This document shows positions 27,155-39,200 of a DNA stretch of 64,000 nt, piece by piece. Source of the DNA: Diphasiastrum complanatum (taxonomy: Eukaryota; Streptophyta; Lycopodiopsida; Lycopodiales; Lycopodiaceae); contig CM055104.1 of assembly GCA_029204225.1 (NCBI GenBank), forward strand, positions 44,580,841 to 44,644,840, in the 5' to 3' direction. The first letter of the stretch is position 1; the number at the start of each line of letters is the position of its first letter. Made by a program: the position numbers and the translations under genes. The notes beneath the pieces were generated by a model. The model did not search any database. It was not told the DNA's origin and saw only the letters and a program-made list of their open reading frames with translations.

Positions 27155-28060
27155 TCAAAGATAATATTTTTTGAGTCTGGACCCATTAATTCGTGTCAAT
27201 AATAGTTCGCCTTCAAGTGATTGGAGTTGAACAGAACCATTCTCAAACATCGCTATAACTTTATGAGGTCCGAGCAATCTCATATCAAGGAACATTTGAT
27301 TTCGACTATCATAGATAAGTGCAAAGTCATCAACTTTAAGATCACTTTTTCTGATATGACTATCATAGTTTTTCCTTCGTTGTTCTTTGATTTCCTCCGT
27401 TAATTTTTGTGAATTGAGCTTCAGATAGTTCTTCAATAGTCGTCAACCTTTCATTAATACATTCTGCATCTGTTCGTTGAACTTGAATACGAAAAGTTAT
27501 CTCAAAATCAATAGGTTAAATATGTTGCATACCGTAAGTAAGAAAATATGGTGTTTGTTTTGTCGTGATCTTTTTTGTGTTTCAATAATCCCAAAGAACT
27601 GAGGGTAATTTTTGATCCCAATCAATTGCATGTGCAATAGTAATCTTGTTCGGGATCTTGCAAAGTATTCCATTAGCTCTCTCAATCAACCCGTTTGCTT
27701 TTGGATTATAAGGGATTGTCTTTATGTTTAATCAGAAAATACGTGATTATAGATTTGAATGAGAATGCTGCGACAGTTTTCAAATCGTTTCGTTTCGTCG
27801 CTTCTGCTTCAACGTTCTTTGTAACATAATCCGTTGGAACAAGAATATAACGACACTTAGTATGTCAAGTCACGGGTTTGATTGGACCAACAAAGTCAAT
27901 CCCCCACTTCTCAAATGGTGCAAGAGGTAGGATTGGTGTCAACGGCCAATTCATTGCTTTTGTTGGCTTTCCAGATCTCTGGCATGGATCACACAAACGT
28001 ATATAATTCGATATATCCTTGAATATAGTTGGCCACCAATACTTGGCACTCAATATTTTA
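27155..28060 (-). pseudogene. Gypsy integrase, broken
   Basis: 28053-27865 encodes SAKYWWPTIFKDISNYIRLC and CQRSGKP (zinc-binding end) and FEKWGIDFVGPIKPVT (first catalytic Asp). The middle is frameshifted (27.5-27.7 kb still reads ELMEYFARSRTRLLLHMQLI-like text). 27436-27155 encodes the C-terminal part: VDDFALIYDSRNQMFLDMRL and RINGSRLKKYYL. The region of the second Asp is not readable in one frame. Inactive. Confidence 0.75.
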
Positions 28061-28372
28061 TAAACAGTGTTCTTTAAAGCAAAGAATGTAGGGCTTGTAC
28101 AACCTTTTTAATATCTTTGGTTTCGAGACATCTTCTTAGTTGATGATCAGCAACAAGCTTGTATATGACATTGTTAATAATAGTATAAGGTGCTACCTTA
28201 TATTGAAAAACTGTCTTTTTCTCCAAATCATATCCATCCGGATATATCTGATCCTTGAGATAAGTAATGATATCAGAATATAATGAATTTATAGATGAGA
28301 TTTCGAATAAATTTTTGTTTGGAAAATCATGATTAATTGGTTTTCAGCTTTTTCCGTGCTAAGTTACTATAA

Positions 28373-28826
28373 CTAATCAGCATTCGTATGATATTTTCCT
28401 TGGCAAAGTTCTACTTGATAAGTGAATTCCTGCAGAAGTAGAACCCATCGAGCAATTTGTCCTAATAAATCTGGTTTATTCACAAGATACTTTAGAGCAT
28501 AGTGATCAACATGAAAAATGAAAGCATATCCTAGCAAATAATGCCGAAATTTCTTAACAGTAAAAATCATTCCGAGTGCTTCCCTTTTTGGTAGCCGAAT
28601 AATTTTTCTCTGAGACACTTAGTTGTCAACTTGCATAGTATATGGGATGGTCTTTCTTCTTATCGTCCTTCTGGCTCAAACAGATGCCAATAGCAAATGC
28701 AGAAACATCAACATAACTATGAAATAGAATACTCCAGTTGGGTGGTCTCAGGATAGGAGCATTGATCAACCTCTGCTTAAGTTCTTCGAACGCTTTTTGT
28801 TGTTCATTCGTCCACAAGTATTCCAC
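28373..28826 (-). pseudogene. Gypsy RNase H
   Basis: 28826-28626 encodes WTNEQQKAFEELKQRLINAP and SYVDVSAFAIGICLSQKD, where Asp of VDVS is the usual RNase H acidic residue. 28618-28373 encodes KREALGMIFTVKKFRHYLLG and FHVDHYALKYL. A stop separates the two parts. Follows reverse transcriptase as expected. Confidence 0.8.
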
Positions 28827-29879
28827 TTATTTCTTGAGTAGATGCATAAGAGCAGTAGCAATAGAGGCATGATTTTGGATAAATCTCCGATAGTAGCCGA
28901 CATGTCCTAAGAAAGCTCTTAGTTCACATAGATTTGTTGGTATCAGGAGGTTCTTTATAAACTTGACTTTATCTTTATCGGCCTCTATTCCTTTGTTTGA
29001 TATTTTGTGTCCAAGTAAAATGCCTTCTTTCATACCAAAATAACATTTTTTTGGGTGAAGCGATAAACAAGTATTTTGACACCATTGCAATGTAAGTTTC
29101 AGCTTCTGTAGATGTGTTTTTATATCACTATAAACACAGAAATCATCAATGAAAATTTCAAGAAAAGTTCTTAGGAAGGCAACGAAAATTAACATCATAA
29201 TTCACTGAAAAGTCGCTAGTGCATTGCAAAGACCAAAGGGCATTTTGTTGTAGGCATAAGTGCCCCAATCTGTAGTAAACGTGGTCTTTGAACGATCCTC
29301 CTTTCTTACTCCAACTTGATTATAACCGGAGAAACTGTCACAGAAACTGTAATGCTCTTGACTAGCAACCTGATCTAAGATAGAATCAGTGAAGGGCAAG
29401 GGATGATGATCCTTCCTTGTGGCAGCATTGAGCTTTCGGAAATCCTGGCATATTCATATTTTTCCAGTCTTCTTCTTTGGAACAACAACAATGGGAGAAA
29501 CCCATTCGCTGCTTAAGACAAGATAAATAACATCTACCTTAAGGTGCTTTTTGAGTTCGTCTTTCACCATGAGGGAGTACTTTGGATTGAGACGATAATG
29601 TCTCTGTCGAAGAGGTACATCATTTTCTTTAAGATCAATATGGTGCTCTCCAAATTCTACAGGTATTCCTTTCAAATTGTCGAGCGACCAAGCAAATACA
29701 TCTTGGTACTCCTTCAGCAATTCCGTGAATTCAGCTAATTCCGTTTCTCCAAGTGACTTTGAGACATACACAAATCTGCCAGGTGCAAATTCAATTACTT
29801 CAGTAGAATCTGGTAGAATGATATCTTCTGTCATATTGGCCTTGGTATGGCCATAAATTTCACGCATGGTTGACAACAT
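28827..29879 (-). pseudogene. Gypsy reverse transcriptase
   Basis: 29879-29454 encodes the N-terminal part (LKENDVPLRQRHYRLNP ... EWVSPIVVVPKKKTGK). 29399-29202 encodes FCDSFSGYNQVGVRKEDRSK and MPFGLCNALATFQ. 29198-28827 has the catalytic FIDDFCVYS, then HPKKCYFGMKEG and LRAFLGHVGYYRRFI. All are strong Gypsy signatures. Frame breaks occur at about 29450 and 29200. It would copy element RNA into DNA if intact. Confidence 0.85.
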
Positions 29880-30671
29880 AGATATATTCTTGTCGTCAGC
29901 CTAGTTCTTATTACCAAATTCTTGTTCAGATTTGTCAAATTCATCACTTAAATCATCATTAGACTCTTTAGAGTTCGTGTTTGCAACTTTTATTTCTTTA
30001 TCTGAAACATCCCCTTTAGCATTGTAGGCATCGAAGAACTTTTCTTCGTCATTATTCTCATAGCATTCAAAATATTGCACTTCGATGTCAGATGCATTGG
30101 AGAAAATATTTAGTGCATAAGAAAAAACTTCTGAGGTAAAACTGGTGTTAGACAATGGAGTTTCACCTTTGTATTTGTCACGACTCTAGGTGATTACTTG
30201 TTCTGCTGGCTTACCTCGATTATTGGTCTCACCAATTTGAAATCTCAACTCTCTGGATTTCCAATGAACATTTGCATTTGATTGATAAAGTTAGGGCCAT
30301 ACAATTAGCACAAAATAAGATGGATAACCAAGTGGTTTGATAACTATAAAATTCATTGTGGAAGGCTTGGCTTGAATGTAAATGGTGACATCCTTCAATT
30401 CTCCAACAGGCTTTTGGCGCATCGAATCTGCTAACTTGATAATACGCTATGTTGGTTGAATGTCAGTCAGCCCCAAAGCATGAGCTCTGTCTTCTGTTAT
30501 TATGTTCAAACTTAAACCAGAGTCTATCGGCACTTTTTCAATCAAGCAACCAGCAATGGTAACATCAATTTTAGGTGCACCAAGATTTCCTAAATCAATA
30601 GACAGTACACCAACCTCTGGCAAAGAAACTCTTTTCTTCTTTTTAGGGAAAGAAAGACCTTTCAATTGCAT
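29880..30671 (-). pseudogene. Gypsy protease and linker region
   Basis: 30671-30447 encodes GCLIEKVPIDSGLSLNIITE, an aspartic protease with the D-S-G triad, followed by an interrupted end of the domain (about 30446-30180). 30155-29901 is an acidic linker (84 codons). Both precede the reverse transcriptase frame, as in Gypsy pol. Confidence 0.7.
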
Positions 30672-31163
30672 AGATAAGAGAGAATAATCCTCAACACTCT
30701 TTTCACTTCTTCAACCTCTCACAAATACATAAAACACTTTCTCTCTTGATGATCGAGACTGAAACGTGTGATCAATATATGTTCTACGAAGCGAACAAAC
30801 ACACCTCTAAAACTACAGGTGCGTCACTCCCGTGAAAAGGTCTAGTTAACAATTAGGTTGAATGTATGTTCAATTATACCATAAGAGGTATATTTAACTA
30901 AGAGTTGAAATTACTCTAGTTTAATATGTCGATTCATATTTAGTCGTTTCGCGTAGATGACCTAGTAAAGGCTTATCCAAGGCAACGTTTCCCTTTTAGA
31001 GGTCTCGCCCTTAAATGCAAGGCAAGTCTTTAGGAGATATATTCTCGAAAAATGACTTAGGCCTCTGCATGATTTATATTTATCCAGCTCATATCTTCAT
31101 TTTCGAGTATATCATGCCATATTTAGGTTGATATTCAATTTTTAACAATTTTGTGGCATCACA
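30672..31163 (-). repeat. Partial 5' LTR of the Gypsy element
   Basis: About 492 bp matching the first half of the LTR at 9997-11065 in opposite orientation, from TGTGATGCCAC (31163) to ATTCTCTCTTATCT (30672), where the match stops abruptly. Confidence 0.8.
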
Positions 31164-31223
31164 ATATGCTTTTCAGCTATGTTTTACCTTGTTGGTTTAT
31201 GAATAAAGTTTTAAAAGGTTTCG

Positions 31224-32764
<1,541 letters not shown>

Positions 32765-34045
32765 GTGTGTTTAAGATATGTTTGACATGCAATGCCATTT
32801 TTGACTACTTTTTAGGTGGAATCAATTATTAACAGCCTTGCTCGTTAAAGAGGTTTTCAACCACTATGAATATTTCTTTGCTATGTTAGTTCCGATAAGT
32901 AATTTTGAAGACTATTCTAAGCATATATGCATATCTCAACCATCTTCCATAGTTGTAATTATCACATTTTGTCCTAGTTGTTGCTATGCTTTGCCTTAGG
33001 AGAAGTATTGTTACAATATTTTATTGTTCATTCTTGACATGCATTAAATTGCGCAAAGATTGGCATCTATCAAGAAAATAAAAGCTAAAGGTAAGTTATG
33101 TGGATTTCGTGGACTTTTTTTTTTTTTAAGCATGAGACCATAAAACAAATGTGAACCAATCATGACTTTTGAAAGTGACTCAGTGACATACGAGAATCTT
33201 TAAGTCCATAAAATGTTCAAAAGCAAATTATGGCCCATAAAAGATCTGCAAAGAAGTTGGAGTAGATCACACCCTATAACTAGTCAAAAGGTTCGGCCTA
33301 CAAAATGTTTCGGCTATAAAATAAATTATGTTGCGAATCCTTTACTTTCACGAAAGGATATTTTGGCGACCTTTATGTTGGGCTGTACGGAGGGGTCATA
33401 AAAAAATTATCATTTCTCCAATACCTTTAAAGTGTGTTTAAGATATGGTTGACATGCAATGCCATTTTTGACTACTATTTAGGTGGAATCAATCATTAAC
33501 AACCTTGCTCGTTAAAGAGGTTTTCACCCACCATGAATATTCCTTTGCTATGTTAGTTCCGATAAGTAATTTTGAAGACTATTCTAAGTATATATGCATA
33601 TCTCAACCATCTTCCATAGTTGTAATTATCACATTTTGTCCTAGTTGTTGCTATGCTTTGCCTTAGTAGAAGTATTGTTACGATATTTTATCGTTCATTC
33701 TTGACATGCATTAAACTGCGCAAAGATTGGCATCTATCAAGAAAATAAAAGCTAAAGGTAAGTTATGTGGATTTCGTGGACTTTTTTTTTTTTTAAGCGT
33801 GAGACCATAAAACAAATGTGAACCAAGTTCAAAAGCAAATTATGGCCCATAAAAGATCTGCAAAGAAGTTGGAGTAGATCACACCCTATAACTAGTCAAA
33901 AGGTTCGGCCTACAAAATGTTTTGGCTATAAAATAAATAATGTTGCGAATCCTTTACTTTCATGAAAGGATATTTTGGTAACCTTTATGTTGGGCTGTAC
34001 GGAGGGGTCATAAAAAATTTATCATTTCTCCAATACCTTTAAAAG
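32765..34045 (+). repeat. Tandem duplication of about 667 bp
   Basis: Copy 1 is 32765-33431 and copy 2 is 33432 to about 34045. They are nearly identical, except that copy 2 lacks about 57 bp present at about 33158-33214 of copy 1. Both contain a T-run after TTTCGTGGAC. No coding sign. Confidence 0.9.
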
Positions 34046-34159
34046 TGCACTGAAATTGAGTAGAATCTTTAAATGCTTCTTGGTATTATCAACTCGTCGC
34101 ATCAAGGAGAAGTGAACCTTGGTGGGTGAGCCCAACTCACGCATGATACTCCAACTCAC

Positions 34160-34650
34160 CATAAATGCTTCTTGGTTTCCAATGAGAGGCTCGAACTTGA
34201 GACCAAAGAAACTTTGGATGTCAAGTTAACCAATTGAGCCAACTCCCTTGGGTTAACTCACCATAAATGCTTCTTGGTTTCCAAGGAGAGGCTCGAACTT
34301 GGGACCAAATAGATGCCAAGCTAACCAACTAAGCCAACCTCATTGGGTTAACTATCCATAAATGCTTCTTGGTTTCCAAGGGAAGGCTCGAACTTGAGAC
34401 CAAAGAAACTTTGGATGTCAAGCTAACCAACTAAGCCAACCCCCATTTATTAACTATCCATAAATGCTTCTTGGTTTCCAAGGGGAGGTTCGAACCTGGG
34501 ACCAAAGAAACTTTGGATGCCAAGCTAACCAGTTGAGCCAACCCCGTTGGGTAACTATCCATAAATGCTTCTTGGTTTCCAAGGGGAGGTTCGAACCTGG
34601 GACCAAAGAAACTTTGGATGCCAAGCTAACCAGTTAATGGCCGTCATAAG
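34160..34650 (-). repeat. Five tandem tRNA-like repeats, unit about 100 bp
   Basis: The landmark AAATGCTTCTTGG recurs at 34163, 34265, 34360, 34462 and 34563. On the minus strand each unit reads like a tRNA body: a box-A match (TGGCTCAACTGG in the clearest unit), about 32 bases, then a box-B match GGTTCGAACC or a close variant. These are RNA polymerase III internal promoter elements at tRNA-like spacing. The acceptor stem and anticodon loop are not convincing, so it is better called a tRNA-derived or SINE-like tandem repeat than a set of functional tRNA genes. Confidence 0.75.
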
Positions 34651-34889
34651 CATTTTGATATTTGTGTTTAGCCTTCTTTGTAGGTAGGTCTTTATTCTAT
34701 AGATGTTATTTTAGATTGATTGTGCCCCGAGGGCCCACCCCCTCTAGATGTGCACTTTGACGAGGCTTCTAGATTTTTTTCCGGATAAAAGAACACGCGT
34801 AAATCTAATGTTTGGCAAAATTAAACATCTAATTTTAACTAGAAAACCTTTAATATGCAGGCCAGCCCCTCCCCCAATGAAACCCAACA

Positions 34890-34910
34890 CCCCCCCCCCC
34901 CCCCCCCCCC
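34890..34910 (+). repeat. Poly-C tract (21 C)
   Basis: A run of 21 C in the upstream region of the bromodomain gene; prone to length error and to G-quadruplex/i-motif folding. Confidence 0.9.
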
Positions 34911-34929
34911 AATCCACTATATTCTCTAC

Positions 34930-36239
34930 ATTTTTATGGTGGACTTAAATTTAAGTGAAGCTGCGAACGTTGTTTGAATCCATCAGGGACGCGGCCTACC
35001 AGCTTGCGCTCGTAGCCGTCGGATGAACGATCGACGGTGTCGATTCTCCCGAGCAAGGGCTCGAAAGTTCGAGTCCGTCTTTAAGAGCGCAAAGTCACAC
35101 ACAGCCTAAAAGGAATGGCGATGGCGTCTTTTCCTGCATTCCATTCATATCCTTTTCTGCGTGCGAGCGACCGAATCGCGTGCTCCTCTGCTATTCGCAT
35201 TTCGGTTTTTTGTGATCCGTGTTGCCCCTTAGAAGGCGCCGGAGTCAAAAGGTAGCAGCGCGCTGTTTTTGCCGTGGAAAGAGGTGCAAGGAAAGGTAAT
35301 TTTGACCGATCTTGTAAATCTATTTTTGTAAGGTCAAGGGAATCATTTATAGATTTTAATCCATCTGATCCATGATCGGTCATTACAGTTTTCATCAGAG
35401 TTTCTTAGCATTAGATCGGAAGGTTTGCAACACACATTCTTGAAGGATCCGGAAAGTAGTGTGAGTTTTTGGATAGCAGACGTAAATGAGGGTAATTTTC
35501 ATTGATATCCTAAACCTGACGTTGTTAGGTTCGGTTTGTCATGTCCAGGGAACGGCTAACATTAGATCTATGCGCATGTGGCATGAGTTGTAAGTTAGAG
35601 GTTTGATCTTCGATCTATACAGGGGACTTGTTTTTGTGCAGGAAGACTTCTCATACGCTTGTTATTTAGTGTCCTATTCTTGAAAATAGGTTAAAAGATC
35701 GCGCGAGAGTATTTGTTAGGGTGGCGTCTGTATTATACGGATATTGTTTGTTTTTACTGGAAGGGACATAGGCTATCTTAATTATAAGGACATTGATAAA
35801 CTTTTGCAGGTTTATGAGATTGTAGGTCTAGTATCAGAATGGTTGCCTGATTATGAATATTGGAGCTGTTATGCTCGGCTTGACATTCTTTCCAGGTTGC
35901 ATTCGCAGACACATTCACCTTTCCGAATCTGTATGAGATAGATTTTCTGAGGATGTATGAAATAACTTAACCTTTTATTTTGTTATTGATAAGGATAGGT
36001 CATTGCTATCAATGCACGATTTGTTTGATTCACTTTCAAGACGTGCTTCAAGAAGATATTAACATAAGGATGTTGGATCGAAATGGTTGCAGAGGGTTTC
36101 GGGGAGTTAAATCACAAGTTGCTACTTCTAAATATATTGAGAAAGGACAGAAAGTATGGTACATAGGCAACCTCATGTACGGCTTCTGCTCTTCTGATTA
36201 TGAGTACAAAAGTATCAATTTTTCTACGGACCTTCCAGA
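34930..36239 (+). promoter_or_regulatory. Upstream and 5' untranslated region of the GTE gene
   Basis: CpG-richer DNA at about 34970-35290 resembles a promoter/first-exon area. A good donor AAAG/GTAATTTT lies at about 35294, and candidate acceptors TTTTGCAG (about 35809) and TTCCAG (about 35896) suggest a 5' untranslated intron. The coding frame has an in-frame TGA about 36 bases before the ATG at 36240, so no upstream coding extension in this exon is possible. The transcript start cannot be fixed from sequence. Confidence 0.4.
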
Positions 36240-39200
36240 ATGTCTAAAACAACCAAAGCTCGAAAGGGATTCTTAAAAGAGAATATTTCACGTAATGCAT
36301 TGTTTGTTTCTGAAGCTGTGGCTGAAACGGATGGTGTCAGTATGAAACCTGGACTGTGTAAATCAGATATCTTGTGGGCTTCGAACAGGTCGGTGTTTGA
36401 TTCTGCATCTGTAGGTTCTTCAAGTTTGAAAAGAAAATCTATGAGCATAAATGCTGGAACTCACAAGCCTACCTATCTCTGTATATCTAGTTCCAGTGTT
36501 CATAGTGTGGACAGATCAACCATGTCTAAGCAAGAGAGGACAGAATTTAGGAAGAAGTTGAAGTTAGAATTGGATCAGATATTGAGCTTCACTTCTAGGA
36601 TTGAAGAAAGAGTTTTGCAGCTTAAGGGATCATCTGGATCTGGTGGGGACCATGCTTGTAATAGTGCTCATTTATCGAGAATTGATGGAGGTGGCCCTAC
36701 GGATAAGGAGGTAACATCTGTACCTGCTAGTAAAGCTGAGAAATCAAGATCATTAACCAGAAAAAGCCAAGTTACTTGTCCTCCCAGTATGATTCTGTCC
36801 GACGGAAATCTTAGTACACCAGGCTCAACAGGAAAAGAGAAGCGGATGCCGAAGGCTAATCAGATGTACCTCAATTCTGAATTCTTGTCAGGAAACCAGA
36901 AAATGCCCCAGTCAGAAAAGTTCAAGAGTAAAGTGGGAGCCAAGAGGCTGTTACAAGAGAAGGTCTCTATTGATTCCAAGCGGCAGAAGTTGGAACTTAT
37001 TCATATGAGACACTTGGGAGACATCATGAAACAGTGTGGTACTTTGTTAAAAAAACTTATGTCTCATAAGCATGGTTGGGTTTTTAATGACCCCGTGGAT
37101 GCAGTGAAATTAGGACTGCCTGATTATCATAAGGTGATTCAGTCACCAATGGATCTAGGTACCATAAAGAACAAGTTAGCTTCTGGCCAGTACTCGTATC
37201 CTGAGGAGTTTACTGCTGATGTGAGGCTCACATTTGCTAATGCTATGAAATACAATCCAAAAGGAGATGATGTTCATTTTATGGCCGAGGCACTTAGACA
37301 AATCTTCGAAGAAAAGTGGAAAGGCATAGAGGAAAAGATTAGAGAACGGATGACTGAGGCAGTGGACATCCAAGGTGACACCCGACTGTTGGACATAAAG
37401 GAACAATTACAGAGGCTGAAAGGGCAGGTTGTTTCTTTATCAAAATCTAAACCCTCAGTGTCAGATTCGAGGTTTGATGATCTTCCAAATCGAGTTATGT
37501 CTTTTGATGAGAAAAGGATGTTGAGCGAAAAGGTCAAGGATGTTTCTGGAGATGTGATGGAACAGGTAGTACTCATTTTGAAGAAAAGCAACCCAAAGCT
37601 CGTCCCAGATGGTGCTGATATCGAAGTTGATCTGGAAACCATTGACTGTGCAACACTGTGGGAGCTAGACCGCTTCCTTACAGAGTGTGCCAAAAACAAG
37701 GGAAAGATTAAGAGGGCTGCCCTCAAAGATCAGCATATCCAGAATGAAGACAAGGTTAGTTTGATAACTAAGCTATCACCACAACTGATTTCAATATGTT
37801 TGATTTGCATTAGAGATTCCCCCCTAATATGCTTTCTGTTATGCATTGAGCAGGCAGTGGCCAATGATTTACGTCCTGGCAGTAGAGAGCTCAAAGGTGA
37901 GCTGGCTTTAATTTTCTGTTCATTTGTTGCCTTGATTGTGACAAAGTGTTGGGTTGGATGCATGTTTGCTTCCCCAGATTTTCTCCTTCTGATTGACATT
38001 TTCTTTCTTCTCCTGAATCAATCTAATCAAGTAGTAGCAAGTCCAAGCAATAGATGGACAATGCAAGATACAACATAGTAAATATAAGACTAGTAGTGAA
38101 TGATGGATCAAATTTAAGATCATGTACAATTAGAAAATAAGTCTGAATGACAATTTACAAATTCTCCTACGTTGTGGGCACAATCGCACTTGGATAAGTA
38201 CTCCCAAGTTTAAATTTGAAAGAATGAGCAAAAGAGCCTTGCTCGACGAGTTCTGTTTAACTCCAATTCTAATATTTTATTAGTTAATGTCCTTAAGCAT
38301 TAAGATGAAACTCACCTTCATAGATCAAGCTTATGAAGGTGTGTATAGAGTTGTCCCAAATTCCCATATTGAGCTTCACTTTTGAAAACTTTGTAGGATC
38401 ATGTAGCTAATGAGCACTTTATCCCCAAACTCTCCTCCCCAAGTGGAAGAGGTAGAGTTGTATAATGAAGTTGTGAAGTTTGTTATGGTATTGGTGACTT
38501 AAAATGACATAATTGTTCGACTTATGCAATGACAATGTCTTCTTTGTATGAATAATTCATCCATTCACTTGAGTAGAAATTTTTGCAACTATTTTTGTGG
38601 TTTTAGTACTTCATGTATCTTGGGTCCTATGATTTCGAACTTTATTGCTTGTCCAATTTTATCATTTGAAAGATGGTGAAGTATGGTAACAATTATTTCA
38701 AGAAGTGTGCATCGCTTATTCATTTGATGTTGATGTTTGTTCAAACTAGGAAGTCCATGTTCTTTGTCATGGTAATCTATTGATTTGGACAACATTTGCA
38801 AAATTCAACATGGCAGTCATGTTCTAATCGACTTGCTTCTATGTATGTGTTCTAATGTAGCTATAGCCTATTGCCACTTCTTGGTCTATATGACTAGCTT
38901 GGTATGCATTGCTATCTTTCGGGCTATGTACTATATATAGAGATATCTGTAATTGAATGTCGCTTATGAGTTGTATCCACCTATTTACTTCAACATTTAC
39001 TTGGTAGACGACACTCATGGTGTATCTGACTTGCTTTAATTTATTGGTAGTAGATATACAACTCCATTTGAGATCTTCATGTGAGTTGGTTTTTGTTTGC
39101 CAATCCTTTCTATCTTTAGTGGTGCATTTGGCTGGCTAGCTATACTTGTTAATGTGGTTTTGAGCAAGTTGAAGTGATGATTCCAAAATGGCTTTTCTTA

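Larger units (their letters stand above)
27155..31163 (-). mobile_element. Decayed Gypsy retrotransposon
   Basis: Minus-strand order from right to left: LTR part (31163-30672), protease, linker, reverse transcriptase, RNase H, integrase (to 27155), A-rich repeat. Gag and the rest of the 5' LTR, with the primer-binding site, are missing because LTR sequence joins directly to the protease frame at about 30671. No 3' LTR was found. Many stops and frameshifts. Confidence 0.85.

Noticed and set aside
34160-34650. A cluster of functional tRNA genes
   Set aside because: Box-A and box-B matches are good, but an acceptor stem and anticodon loop could not be drawn; called tRNA-derived repeats.
35081-35395. 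104-codon minus-strand ORF in the GTE upstream region
   Set aside because: Lies over the likely GTE promoter/5' leader, has no family and is best explained by locally higher GC.
37730-37999. Continuation of the GTE exon-1 frame past 37754
   Set aside because: The frame stays open by chance, but the GT at 37755 and the AG at 37853 restore GTE-family sequence (AVANDLRPGSRELK) in phase.
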